From assembly GCF_041821025.1 (NCBI RefSeq), contig NZ_JBGUAY010000006.1, forward strand, positions 186,001-250,000: 64,000 bases of DNA. Direction: 5' to 3'. This document shows, piece by piece, positions 8,721-17,308 of this stretch (the first letter of the stretch is position 1; every line of letters starts with the position of its first letter). The notes beneath the pieces are model-generated. The model searched no databases and was not told where the DNA came from. It saw only the letters and a list, made by a program, of their open reading frames with translations. The position numbers were made by a program, and so were the translations under genes. The DNA is from Egicoccus sp. AB-alg6-2 (lineage in GTDB: Bacteria; Actinomycetota; Nitriliruptoria; Nitriliruptorales; Nitriliruptoraceae).

Positions 8721-10469
8721 ATGAGGGCACGATCTCGGCGAGCCTTGAGCCTCGCCACTCTTCTCGTCTTGATGCTGAGCGCAATGCTGCCGATGTCATC
8801 GCTGGCCGCGATGGCCGACGAAGAGCAGCCGGAGGCGAGCGAGGGCGACGCCGTCGTGGACGGGACTGAGGAGGACCTTGCCGCCGGACTGTCCGCCGCC
8901 TCGTTCGCGAACGACGACAAGGGCAAGGAGAAGGACGACAAGGACGTCGACACCAGCGACAGCATCACTGTCCTGGCCACGGAGAAGCACTGCACCGACC
9001 ATGACTCCACTTCCTACTGGAAGTCCGGATCGAGCCAGACGATCAACGGGGTGACGATCACCGTTTCCGGCAAGACGGTGACCGCCACCGGCGGTTCGGC
9101 GGAACTGTGCGTGAAGGGCGGGACCGACAACAGTGGTCGTCTCGCGCTGGCTGACGGCGCCTCCTACACCGTCACCTTCGAGAACGGGGGTGGCCAGAAC
9201 CCGAACATCAGCTACGTCGTCGTCTACAAGGTGACGCCGACCGTCACCCCGGACGGCGAAGACGAGGACGGCCCCCAGAAGGTGACGATCTGCCACGCAA
9301 CGGCAGCGGGCACCTACACCAGCAACTCGCTCCCGAAGTGGCAGATCTACGCGGCGGGCGGTCACAGCCACGGCAACGAGACCTCGGTCCACCCCGACGA
9401 CATCATCCCACCGTTTGCTGCAGGGAGTCACGGCGGACAGTCCTGGGGGGCGTTCGACGGATTCAACTGGACGCCTGCCGGCCAGCTCATTCACGGCAAC
9501 GGATGCGTCGACGACAGCACGGTCGTGACGCCGCCGTCGATCGTGCCGACCGCATCGTTCACTTCGGAGTGCGTCACCGAAGGCACCAACGCGAACACGC
9601 GCAAGGTCACGGCCACCCTCGACAACAACGTCTCGACCGACGGCAGCGTCGACAACGCCACCGTCGACTACCAGATCGTGCGCACCGACAGCGGCAGCGA
9701 CAGCGTGCTCGACACCGTGACCGTGCTCGCCGGCGCAACCGGCAGCTGGACCGGCTACGTACCCGACACTCAGACCTGGACGCTCAAGGTCGTCACCGGC
9801 TCCGGCGACGCCGCCACGTCCATCGCCAACGGCTCGTTCACTGGCAACTGCACGACCGGCGGCGACGAGAATCCGGTTCCGCCCGTTCCTCCGAGTCCGC
9901 CCGTACCTCCGGTACCGCCGGTGAAGACGCTCTCGGTCACGGGCAGCGAGGTCTGCCAGGACCTGGTCCCGAGCTTCGTGCTCACCATCTCCGGTGACAA
10001 CCTGACCGCCGATAGCGGGTCGGTCGAGCTGCGCAAGGTCGGCGGCACGGGCCTCGTCACCCACGACGTCGATCGGGGGCGGAACACCCTGCCCTGGCCG
10101 TCCGGTGGCGGGCTGAGCTGGGAAGCGGTCGCGGTCACGGTGAGCTTCGACGGCCTCACGGACTCCCTGACCCTCGACTACTCCGAGATCGAGGTGGAGT
10201 GCACCGAGGTCCTGCCCGAGGAGCCGGTGGACCAGGAGCCGACGCCGGTTGACCCGGTTGACCCGGACGACCCGGACGGGTCGGAGAACCCCCCGACGCC
10301 GGCGAAGCCCGTGGTGACCGACGACAAGGACGACGACGAGGTGCTGGGCGTCGTGCGCGACCGCAAGCTGCCGCGCACGGGCGCCTCGACGCTCGAACTG
10401 CTCGTCGGCGGACTCGCAGCGCTGGGCCTCGGCGGTCTGCTGCTGCGGCGACGGGAGCAGGACGCCTGA
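8721..10469 (+). CDS. Wall-anchored surface protein with CHAT-type Cys/His domain, LPXTG sorting signal
   Basis: This 582-residue secreted protein has a signal peptide of about 32 residues and a Lys/Asp-rich stretch. A first beta domain has Cys residues in EKHCTDHD and AELCVKGG. The Cys/His domain begins with CHAT (191-194), continues with GGHSHG, DIIPPF and DGFNW, and closes at Cys262. Further beta domains and a PPVPPSPPVPPVPP spacer precede an acidic Pro/Asp linker. LPRTG (550-554), a hydrophobic helix and RRREQDA end the protein, a canonical LPXTG signal. The start is set by the signal peptide and AAAGG ten bases upstream. It shares the leader of the gene at 5368 but a different sortase signal type. 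A terminator follows directly. Confidence 0.88.
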   Translation: MRARSRRALSLATLLVLMLSAMLPMSSLAAMADEEQPEASEGDAVVDGTEEDLAAGLSAASFANDDKGKEKDDKDVDTSDSITVLATEKHCTDHDSTSYWKSGSSQTINGVTITVSGKTVTATGGSAELCVKGGTDNSGRLALADGASYTVTFENGGGQNPNISYVVVYKVTPTVTPDGEDEDGPQKVTICHATAAGTYTSNSLPKWQIYAAGGHSHGNETSVHPDDIIPPFAAGSHGGQSWGAFDGFNWTPAGQLIHGNGCVDDSTVVTPPSIVPTASFTSECVTEGTNANTRKVTATLDNNVSTDGSVDNATVDYQIVRTDSGSDSVLDTVTVLAGATGSWTGYVPDTQTWTLKVVTGSGDAATSIANGSFTGNCTTGGDENPVPPVPPSPPVPPVPPVKTLSVTGSEVCQDLVPSFVLTISGDNLTADSGSVELRKVGGTGLVTHDVDRGRNTLPWPSGGGLSWEAVAVTVSFDGLTDSLTLDYSEIEVECTEVLPEEPVDQEPTPVDPVDPDDPDGSENPPTPAKPVVTDDKDDDEVLGVVRDRKLPRTGASTLELLVGGLAALGLGGLLLRRREQDA

Positions 10470-10479
10470 GCGGGCGGCC

Positions 10480-10508
10480 GGGCTCCGGGACACCACGTCC
10501 CGGAGCCC
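10480..10508 (+). terminator. Hairpin terminator after the LPRTG protein
   Basis: A 12-bp perfect stem (10480-10491 with 10497-10508) with a 5-base loop lies ten bases past the stop codon. Confidence 0.85.
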
Positions 10509-10577
10509 CGAGGCTCCCGTTTTCGTCGTCAAGCGCCTCTTCCGCACCGTGCGGAGCCGTGCCCCGTCGGAGCATTC

Positions 10578-11516
10578 GTGAGAAACGACCGCCCAAGGCC
10601 GTCGGTGACCACCCGGCTGCTCGTCCTGTCCGCCATGGCCCTGGCCATGACCACGCTGGCCGCCCCGGCACTCGCCCTGGACGGCGCGGATCAGTCTCCC
10701 TCCGCCACGGAGACGAGCGAAGACACGCATCGCACGACGGTTCTGCTCGATTCCGAAGACGTCGACGCCGTCGAGGAACCCTCGGCGGAGGCGCCTTCGG
10801 CGGACGGAACACCGGCGAGCGCAACGCCAGGCAGCGCAGCACCAGGAAGCGCGAAGTCGGCGGACACGACGCCGAGGAACGCGACGTCGCCGGAGACCTC
10901 GACCGATTCGGCGTGCGCCACGCTCGCCATCGTGCGGCCCGACGGCATCACCGGTGACGCACAGGCGGTCACGATCACGGCGCAGACCCTGGACGCGGAA
11001 CTCGCCGGCTGGAGCTTCGTCCAGTGGACGCTGGACCCGCTGGTTCGGGCCGACATGCTGGTGGTCGTCGGTCGTGACGGGTCTCGCACCGAGGTCCCCG
11101 CCACCGCGGGACATGCCGAAGCGGTCCTGGAACTGGTCGTGTGCGGGCATCGCGAGGGTCCGGCCGTTCCCGTCGACCCCGACGGCCCCGTCGAGGGCGA
11201 GGCACCGGTCGACGAGACCCCCGACCCGGACGGCGGCGAAGGTGACGGCAGCGGCGGCGAGGGCGACGACAGCGGCCCCACCCCGGACGGCACGCATGGC
11301 GGCAGTGCCGACGAGGACACCGCGGGAGGCAACGGGCACGGCGAGGAACTCCCGCGCACGGGCAGCTCCACCTCGACGGCATCCCTGACCATGCTCGGGC
11401 TCGCCAGCCTGCTCGTCGGCGCGCTGCTACTGCGTATTGGGGGGCCCGCGTGGCGTCCCCAGACGCCGGCCATCGAGAAGTCGGGCAGCACTTCCGCACG
11501 CGGAGATCGGCAATGA
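10578..11516 (+). CDS. Small LPXTG surface protein without the CHAT-type domain
   Basis: This 312-residue secreted protein uses a GTG start with GGAG five bases upstream. It has a signal peptide (about 1-33, ending ALALA), an Ala/Ser/Thr/Glu-rich low-complexity region, one compact beta domain (about 113-195, with two Cys, in DSACATL and VVCGHR), and an Asp/Gly/Glu linker. LPRTG (258-262) is followed by a hydrophobic helix. Unlike its neighbours, the tail after the helix is long (about 25 residues) and carries only one Arg at the membrane edge. That extra tail runs into the next gene: its TGA overlaps the ATG of the BldD-like gene (ATGA, 11513-11516). The pair is probably translationally coupled. 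Confidence 0.83.
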   Translation: MRNDRPRPSVTTRLLVLSAMALAMTTLAAPALALDGADQSPSATETSEDTHRTTVLLDSEDVDAVEEPSAEAPSADGTPASATPGSAAPGSAKSADTTPRNATSPETSTDSACATLAIVRPDGITGDAQAVTITAQTLDAELAGWSFVQWTLDPLVRADMLVVVGRDGSRTEVPATAGHAEAVLELVVCGHREGPAVPVDPDGPVEGEAPVDETPDPDGGEGDGSGGEGDDSGPTPDGTHGGSADEDTAGGNGHGEELPRTGSSTSTASLTMLGLASLLVGALLLRIGGPAWRPQTPAIEKSGSTSARGDRQ

Positions 11517-12259
11517 GCGAGCCTTCTCCCCTCGCCGGCGCCATCGGCAGCCGGCTCCGCCAGGTGCGTCGCCAGCAGGAGCTGTCCCTGGCCGACGTCG
11601 AGGAGCGCAGCCTGGGCGCCTGTAAGGCGGTCGCGCTGAGCGCCTACGAACGCGGGGTCCGCGGCGTCACGGTTGCTCGCCTTGCGCAGCTCGCCAGCCT
11701 CTACGAGGTGCCGGTGAGCACGCTGCTCGCACCCTCCCCGAAGGTCGCCCGGCCGATCGCTCAAGCTGCCGCGGCAGGAATGATCCCCGCTTCCGGCGCC
11801 CGCTCCGCGACCGCCGCGACCACCGCCGCGACCACCGAGGGGCCGGCCCCGGCAACCGCGGGGCCGACCGCGGCAACCGCGATGCAGAACCCGGCCGCAG
11901 CGGCGACGACTTCGAGGCCACGCCCGTCACGGTCGAGGCGCAGGACGCCGCTTGCGGCCAACGACGCGACCGCCGACGCGAACGGCCGGGGACGGACGCT
12001 GCGGTTGCAGGCACTCCTCGACATCGCCGCCGGCGACGGTTCCGACGCCGAGCTGCTTCGTGCCGTCGTCCGCTTCGTCGAGCACATCACCCAACGTCGC
12101 GGCGACCACAACGGCCGGGTCCTGACGCTCCGCGACGGCGACCTGACCACGATCGCGGTGGCGGTCGGTTGCCGGCTGCCCGAACTGCTCGAGGTGCTCG
12201 ATGCCCACGGGGTGACGTCCGCGGGCGTCCCGTCAGCCGGGGCGACCGCGCCGGCCTGA
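11513..12259 (+). CDS. BldD-like transcriptional regulator (paralogue 2)
   Basis: This 248-residue protein has the BldD layout. The XRE helix-turn-helix covers about 9-73 (LSLADVEERS, SAYERGVRGVTVARL, LYEVPVSTLL). The linker is unusually long and Ala/Thr/Pro-rich (about 80-160), with a basic patch RPRPSRSRRR. The C-terminal c-di-GMP-type domain covers about 163-235. The signature is complete: R196-G-D198, eight residues, R207-D-G-D210, matching RxD-x8-RxxD of BldD. GGAG lies seven bases before the ATG. It overlaps the upstream surface-protein gene by 4 bp, so the two are likely co-expressed. Targets are unknown; the neighbouring surface genes are the obvious candidates. Confidence 0.88.
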   Translation: MSEPSPLAGAIGSRLRQVRRQQELSLADVEERSLGACKAVALSAYERGVRGVTVARLAQLASLYEVPVSTLLAPSPKVARPIAQAAAAGMIPASGARSATAATTAATTEGPAPATAGPTAATAMQNPAAAATTSRPRPSRSRRRTPLAANDATADANGRGRTLRLQALLDIAAGDGSDAELLRAVVRFVEHITQRRGDHNGRVLTLRDGDLTTIAVAVGCRLPELLEVLDAHGVTSAGVPSAGATAPA

Positions 12260-12310
12260 CAGGACGCCGGTCGTCGACGGGACCGCCGTCGCCGAACCGC
12301 CGGCTTTCGC

Positions 12311-13156
12311 TCAGGAACGGACGGCGAGCCGCCACGCCTCGCGATCGACGAAGCCGGCCGCGAAGTAGGCGGCATGGGCGCCTGGGTTGTCGGCGCGCAC
12401 GTGGAGGCTGATGGGCCGGTGCTGCGGTCCCTCGGCCAGCGCGGCCCGAACCGCCGTCGCGACGGCCGCGCGCCCGAGCCCCTGCCCGCGCACCTCGGGC
12501 GCGGCCACGATCCCGGCCAGTTGCACCCCCCATCGGCGCGACGACACCGACCGTTCCAGCTTCAGGACGGGCCGCCCGATCGGTCCGACGCAGTACGCCA
12601 TGCCCTGTCGCACCGTGCTCTCCAGCCGCTGCCGGTAGCCGCGCCAGCCGACGCGGCCTGGATCGGGGCCGAAGCGGTCGTCGACGTGCAGCTGGACCGC
12701 CAGGTCGGCGAGCCCGTCGAGGTCGGCCGGCTCGGCCCGGCGCAGGCCGGGGTCGGGTAGCTCGGCGACGCCGGGGACGCGTTCGGGATCGACGACGAAG
12801 AAGCGCTGGTCGTGGACGACCAGGGCGGGGTCGGTCGGCGTGTTTCGCAGCACCGCGTCACCGGCCGCGACGTCGCCGACCAGCAGACGCCAGCGGCGGG
12901 CCGGACTGCCGGCGTCCTCGATGGCGCTGGCGTCACCGCACGGGACGACGAGGCGGTTCGGGAACACGACCGCCGCCGCCCATCGGTGATCGTCGGTGGC
13001 GAGCCGCACCTGGCCGACGCCCTGGGTCTCGATCACGGAGAGGGCGAACATGTGGCGCAGCCCGCCGCCGGCCTCGGACGGCCAGCCCTCGAGCCGGGAC
13101 ACGATCGTCTCGAGCTCGCCGGGTCCGGCCCGGCGCCACCGCAGTCGCCGCGGCAT
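12311..13156 (-). CDS. GNAT-family N-acetyltransferase, two-domain
   Basis: The product is 281 residues. The C-terminal half is a GNAT domain: VAAPEVRGQGLGRAA is the acetyl-CoA binding motif A, followed by a helix and a final strand with DNPGAHAAYFAAGF. The N-terminal half (about 1-130) is a separate beta-rich domain that resembles the degenerate first half of tandem GNATs. The ATG at 13154-13156 is chosen because the conserved region starts just after it. The gene follows tsaD in the same direction with a 52-bp gap. Substrate unknown. Confidence 0.8.
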   Translation of the reverse strand: MPRRLRWRRAGPGELETIVSRLEGWPSEAGGGLRHMFALSVIETQGVGQVRLATDDHRWAAAVVFPNRLVVPCGDASAIEDAGSPARRWRLLVGDVAAGDAVLRNTPTDPALVVHDQRFFVVDPERVPGVAELPDPGLRRAEPADLDGLADLAVQLHVDDRFGPDPGRVGWRGYRQRLESTVRQGMAYCVGPIGRPVLKLERSVSSRRWGVQLAGIVAAPEVRGQGLGRAAVATAVRAALAEGPQHRPISLHVRADNPGAHAAYFAAGFVDREAWRLAVRS

Positions 13157-13208
13157 CAGCGGCGCCTCCGGCGAGCCGGTCGTCGGCCCGCGCTCCCGTG
13201 CCCCACCA

Positions 13209-14216
13209 TCACCCGGCCAAGGGGAGGTTGGGGTCGACACCGAGGTCGAGGTCGGCGACCGTGCCCGCAGCGAGCAGGTTCGCCCCCGACGCCGCGACCA
13301 TGGCGCCGTTGTCGGTGCACAGCGGGATCGACGGCACGACCAGGCCGAGGCCCTCACGTTCGCAGGCGTCGGCGAACCGTGCCCGGAGGCGGCTGTTTGC
13401 CGCCACCCCGCCGGCCAGCACGACCCGCTCGAGCCCCTCGTCGCGGGCCGCCCGCAGCGTCTTGACGACCTGCACGTCGACGATGGCCTCCTGGAACGAC
13501 GCCGCCACGTCGGCGAGGTCCGGTTCCTGCCCGGCCGCCTCGAGCTTGCGCAGGTAGCGGATGACGGCCGTCTTCAGCCCCGACAACGACATGTCGTAGC
13601 TGTCGTCGTGCAGCATCGCGCGGGGGAAGTCGATCGCGGCCGGGTCGCCCTGCCGCGCGAGCCGATCGATCTCGGGACCGCCGGGGTAGCCCAGACCGAT
13701 GAAGCGGGCGATCTTGTCGAACGCCTCGCCGGCCGCGTCGTCGATGGTCGCACCGAGCTGCCGGAAACGACCGTCCGCCCCCATCGCCACGATCGAGGTG
13801 TGCCCACCGGACACCACCAGCGCGGCCAGCGGCGGTTCGAGCGCGCCGAACTCCAGCTGTGCCACCTCGACGTGGGCGCGCAGGTGGTTGACGCCGACCA
13901 GCGGCTTGTCATGGGCGAGCGCCAGGCCCTTCGCGGCGGACACGCCGACCAGCAGCGCCCCGATGAGCCCCGGGCCGGAGGTCACCGCGATCGCGTCCAT
14001 GTCGGACAGGCCGCATCCGGCCTCCACCAGCGCATGGTCGATGGTGGGCAGCAGTGCCTCGAGATGGGCGCGGGCCGCGACCTCGGGCACGACCCCGCCG
14101 TAGGGCGCATGGAGGTCGACCTGCGAGGCGATGACGTTGGCGCGCAGCGTGAAGCGGTCCTCGACGATGCCGACGGCGGTCTCGTCGCAGGAGGTCTCGA
14201 TGCCGAGCACCAGCAC
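13209..14216 (-). CDS. tsaD: tRNA N6-threonylcarbamoyladenosine transferase TsaD
   Basis: TsaD transfers the threonylcarbamoyl group to A37 of ANN-decoding tRNAs, in complex with TsaB and TsaE. The 335 residues are the normal length. The ASKHA-fold start [15 protein letters not shown], the metal-binding H111-x3-H115 (HLRAH), GGHTSIV and the C-terminal CTDNGAMVA are present. It follows rimI by one base in the tsaE-tsaB-rimI-tsaD cluster typical of actinobacteria. Confidence 0.97.
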   Translation of the reverse strand: MLVLGIETSCDETAVGIVEDRFTLRANVIASQVDLHAPYGGVVPEVAARAHLEALLPTIDHALVEAGCGLSDMDAIAVTSGPGLIGALLVGVSAAKGLALAHDKPLVGVNHLRAHVEVAQLEFGALEPPLAALVVSGGHTSIVAMGADGRFRQLGATIDDAAGEAFDKIARFIGLGYPGGPEIDRLARQGDPAAIDFPRAMLHDDSYDMSLSGLKTAVIRYLRKLEAAGQEPDLADVAASFQEAIVDVQVVKTLRAARDEGLERVVLAGGVAANSRLRARFADACEREGLGLVVPSIPLCTDNGAMVAASGANLLAAGTVADLDLGVDPNLPLAG

Positions 14217-14217
14217 G

Positions 14218-14730
14218 TCAGGACTCCTCGGTCCGCATCACCGGTCCCCGCTTCGGCAGGTCCCGCTTCCACATCAGCAGTGCGTCCTCGCCGTCGGGGT
14301 AGTAGCGCGGCCGGACTCCCTCGACGACGAACCCGAGCTGACGGTACAGCGACAGCGCGGCCTCGTTGGACCGCCGTACCTCCAGCGTGACGGCGGCCGC
14401 GCCCCGCGTGTGCAGCCGCCTGATGAGCTCGTCCACCAGCCGCGCGCCGACGCCCCGACGACGGTGGTCCGTGGCGACCGCGACGTCCAGCACGTGCCCC
14501 TCGTCCAACGCCAGCAGCCCTGCCGCGAACCCGACGATGAGGTGCGAGGTCACGGTGCGTGCGACGAGGCAGCACCGGTCGTCACGTCCGAGGTCGGCGT
14601 CGACCAGCCGGCGGGTCGAGTCGCCCAGCCCCGGAAGCGCGCGGACGGCGTCGGCGTCTGCGGGCATGGCGGGCACCACCTCGACGTCGTGGGGGAACGA
14701 GCCGTGGTCGCGGGCAGCGGCTGCGGTCAC
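14218..14730 (-). CDS. rimI: Ribosomal-protein-S18-alanine N-acetyltransferase-like GNAT protein
   Basis: This 170-residue GNAT protein sits between tsaB and tsaD, the standard position of rimI. Motif A is [15 protein letters not shown] and the C-terminal strand region is [13 protein letters not shown], as in RimI. The start is GTG at 14728-14730, overlapping the tsaB stop (GTGA), so the genes are coupled. The N-terminus before [14 protein letters not shown] is poorly conserved and a later ATG start is possible. The actual substrate may be broader than S18. Confidence 0.88.
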   Translation of the reverse strand: MTAAAARDHGSFPHDVEVVPAMPADADAVRALPGLGDSTRRLVDADLGRDDRCCLVARTVTSHLIVGFAAGLLALDEGHVLDVAVATDHRRRGVGARLVDELIRRLHTRGAAAVTLEVRRSNEAALSLYRQLGFVVEGVRPRYYPDGEDALLMWKRDLPKRGPVMRTEES

Positions 14731-15440
14731 GGGGCCTCGCCGCCCTGCATCCGGCCGCGGGCCTCCCAGCCGATCTTCGCGTCCGCCTGCCGCAGGTAGA
14801 TCGGCAGCAGGTCCGTGGGCCGCTGGGTCTCCTCGCGCTCGAACCGGGGCAGGGCGAGCTCGGCGAGGTGGGCCGCGTCCGGCGTGGCGTCGAAGGTGTC
14901 GGCTGCCTCGATGCCGACGCCGCGCAGCTCGTCACGGGCGCGCGCGAGCCCGTCACCGATGACGAGGCAGTCCTCGCCGATCGCCTCGAGCTCGGCGGCC
15001 AGGTGCGCCGGCGTGCTCACCGCCAGCTCGCTCTGCCGTTGCACGCCGCCGGGCACCGCCCGGTACAGGGCCCAGAACAGCTCGCCGCGACGCGCGTCGA
15101 TCACGGCGCAGATCGGGCGACGGACGTGCCGTGCCTGGAACGCCACGACGTCGAGGCCGGACATCCCGACGACGGGCAGCTCGCTGGCGGCCGCGAACGC
15201 CTGGGCCGTCGCGATGCCCACCCGCAGCCCGGTGTAGAGGCCGGGGCCGAGGCCGACGGCGACCCCCGTGATCCGGTCCGCGGTGGTGCCGGCCTGTTCG
15301 AGGCAGAACCGCACCGCGGGGGCGACGAACTCGCCGTGCCGACGGGCGACGCCAAGCGACGCCGAGGCGAGCACGCCGTCGTTGCCGACCAGCGCGACCG
15401 ACGACTGACCGGTGGAGGTCTCCAGACCGAGTACGAGCAC
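14727..15440 (-). CDS. tsaB: tRNA t6A biosynthesis protein TsaB
   Basis: This inactive ASKHA paralogue of TsaD scaffolds the TsaB-TsaD-TsaE complex. The product is 237 residues. GLETSTGQSSVALV opens the fold, then RHGE, GLGPGLYTGLRVGIATAQ and the DARRGELFWALY region follow, all family hallmarks. It overlaps rimI by 4 bp and follows tsaE by six bases. Confidence 0.95.
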   Translation of the reverse strand: MLVLGLETSTGQSSVALVGNDGVLASASLGVARRHGEFVAPAVRFCLEQAGTTADRITGVAVGLGPGLYTGLRVGIATAQAFAAASELPVVGMSGLDVVAFQARHVRRPICAVIDARRGELFWALYRAVPGGVQRQSELAVSTPAHLAAELEAIGEDCLVIGDGLARARDELRGVGIEAADTFDATPDAAHLAELALPRFEREETQRPTDLLPIYLRQADAKIGWEARGRMQGGEAP

Positions 15441-15446
15441 GGCGGT

Positions 15447-15950
15447 TCAGCCTTCCTCGCGCCACGCGGCGCATGCGTCGGCGACGGCGGCCATCCGCCC
15501 GTCCCAGCTTGGACCGAGCCCCCGCAACCGCACCAACCGGTCCCCGTCGAGGTCGTCGTCGTCGGCGAGCGTGAGTTCGACGTCGAGCCGGTCGTCGGGC
15601 AACAGCGCGGAGATGGCGTCGCCCCACTCCACGAACGTGACCACGTCGGCAGCGAGCACCTCCTCGCCGAGGTCGAGCACGTCCTGCAAGGTGTCGAGCC
15701 GGTAGACGTCGCAGTGCACCACCGGGACGGGCGCATCGAGGTAGGTGCGCACGAGCGTGAAGGTGGGCGAGGTCACGCGGCCCTCGACACCGAGGCGGCG
15801 GGCGGCACCCTGCACGAAACAGGTCTTGCCGGCGCCGAGTTCGCCGCTGAGTGCGACGGCGTCACCGGGGCGCAGTGCCGTGGCGACCGCCGCCGCCAGC
15901 GCCCGGGTCTGCTCCGGGCCCGCGGAGCGCAACACCAGTTCGGACGGCAC
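15447..15950 (-). CDS. tsaE: tRNA t6A biosynthesis ATPase TsaE
   Basis: This small P-loop ATPase drives turnover of the t6A complex. The product is 167 residues. Walker A is GELGAGKT (36-43). The conserved VTSPTFTLVRTY switch and the HCDVYRL and VEWGD motifs are present. The start is GTG at 15948-15950. It is the first gene of the t6A cluster; a 173-bp gap separates it from the upstream glycosylase gene. Confidence 0.96.
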   Translation of the reverse strand: MPSELVLRSAGPEQTRALAAAVATALRPGDAVALSGELGAGKTCFVQGAARRLGVEGRVTSPTFTLVRTYLDAPVPVVHCDVYRLDTLQDVLDLGEEVLAADVVTFVEWGDAISALLPDDRLDVELTLADDDDLDGDRLVRLRGLGPSWDGRMAAVADACAAWREEG

Positions 15951-16123
15951 GTGGTTCTCCTGCCACCGGTTGCTGGTCGTTCGGCATGGCGTCCGGTGCG
16001 CCTCGGGGCGGGGGCGCGAAGGGCGGGAGGCGCGAGACGGCGCCAGCCACCCGAGGCGGTGGTGGGATCGGACGTGCTGACGTTACCCGAGACGCCGCGA
16101 TCGGGGCTCTGGTGCCTCGTGGA

Positions 16124-16792
16124 CTACGAGCCGACCGCTGGCCGGGCCCGTAGCTCCGCCATCGTCTGCGCCCCCGTCGGCAGACGGCCGTCGAGCACCG
16201 CCTTCGCCGCCGTGAGGTCACGACGGAGGGTCCCCGCGGCCTGCGGCACACCGCGCACGGCATCGGCGGGGTGGTAGGTGGGGATGACCGTCACGCCCTG
16301 CACGTCGAGGCGGTAGCCGGCGATGCGCTCGATGTTGACGGAGCGGCCCAACAGCACGCTGGCCGCGAACGAGCCCAGGGCCACGATCACCTCGGGCCGG
16401 ACCAGCTGCAACTGCGCACGGAAGTGCTGACCGCACGCCTCCAATTCGTCTGGTGTCGCGGCGCGGTCGTCGCCTGGCCGGCACTTGACCAGGGTCGTCA
16501 GATAAGCGTCCTGGCTGTCCAGCCCCGCCACCTGCATCGCGTGACCGAGCACGTTGCCCGTGCCGCCCGCGAACGGCTTGCCCTGCAGGTCCTCATGGCG
16601 CCGCGGCTTCGAGCCGACGATCATCAGCCGGGCCTCGAACGGCCCCTCCCCGACGACCGGCGTGGTTCGTCCGCCATGCAGCCCGCAGGCGGTGCAGGCG
16701 CGGATTGCGCGCTCCAGTTCGCGCCTGAGCCGGGCCGGCGTTGCGGCTGTCGGTGCCACCAGGTCACTGGCCACGCGCATCCCTCCCCACAT
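16124..16792 (-). CDS. Divergent family-4-type uracil-DNA glycosylase (altered active-site motifs)
   Basis: This 222-residue protein has the family-4 layout. Four Cys for an Fe-S cluster are in place (C33, C36, C104, C120), as are GEGPFEARLMIVG, HEDLQGKPFAGG, VKCRP, VIVALGSFAASVLLG and the terminal TYHPA (His174). However, the catalytic motif that normally reads GEAPG reads GSKPR (60-64). The usual TN before the VKCRP strand reads TT, and the NR after it reads DDR. Uracil excision may therefore be lost or its specificity changed. ATG at 16790-16792 or 16778-16780 both fit. The upstream region holds a palindrome array. Confidence 0.82.
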   Translation of the reverse strand: MWGGMRVASDLVAPTAATPARLRRELERAIRACTACGLHGGRTTPVVGEGPFEARLMIVGSKPRRHEDLQGKPFAGGTGNVLGHAMQVAGLDSQDAYLTTLVKCRPGDDRAATPDELEACGQHFRAQLQLVRPEVIVALGSFAASVLLGRSVNIERIAGYRLDVQGVTVIPTYHPADAVRGVPQAAGTLRRDLTAAKAVLDGRLPTGAQTMAELRARPAVGS

Positions 16793-17308
16793 CGGAAGGC
16801 GAAACGCCTCCTGATGCGCTCTGCTGACACGCTAGCGGCGGCGGAGCGGACCCCCCAACGACGGAACGATCAGCGCGCAGACGTCTCACCAGCCGCTCAC
16901 TCCAGCAAGCGACCGCTGACCCATGAGACCCGTTGCCCACGCACGGCCCCGCCCTGCCGCCCCGGCACGGCGTAGCCCCGCCCCCACCTTCGTGCCCCGG
17001 CACGAAAGGTGCACGCCGGCGTACCGGTCCGGGCCGCCCGCGAGTCAACTTTCGGCCTCGGGAACGAAAGGTGGCGGCGCCTGCGCGACCAGTCCCCCGC
17101 CCGGTCCCCACGTTCGGCAGGGGGCACGAAAGATTCCCGCGGCCGGCGAGGCCGACGCTGCCCGGAGCCTTGGCGGACCCCACGTTCGGCTCGGGGGCCG
17201 AACGTGGGCGGCGGGGTGGCCGGTGGGTGGCGGGGGTCGGTCGGTGGACGGCGCGGGTGGTTGGTGTGCGACGGCGGTGGTGCGTGGGCGGCGTGGAGTG
17301 GGTGGTGG
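16793..17308. other. Intergenic region with a palindrome array and a G-rich tract
   Basis: It holds the four-unit palindrome array (16984-17208). From about 17203 to 17308 the plus strand is strongly G-rich with several runs of three to five G, up to the P1-peptidase stop codon. I see no gene. Confidence 0.7.
16984..17208. repeat. Array of four palindromic units, about 62-bp period
   Basis: Each unit is a 26-31 bp imperfect palindrome with a TTCG(T/G)GCC ... GAA(A/C)G core. Units: 16984-17011 (CCTTCGTGCC/GGCACGAAAGG), 17046-17073 (AACTTTCG/CGAAAGGT), 17108-17134 (ACGTTCGGC ... GCACGAAAG) and 17178-17208 (CCCACGTTCGGC/GCCGAACGTGGG, perfect). Core spacing is 62, 62 and 72 bp, while the sequences between units are unrelated. 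The same core and period recur at 54551-54890. Confidence 0.8.

Noticed and set aside
16984-17208. CRISPR array
   Set aside because: Four palindromic units with variable spacers look superficially CRISPR-like. But the repeats differ too much from each other, no cas gene is present, and the sister array at 54551 has repeated, not unique, spacers.
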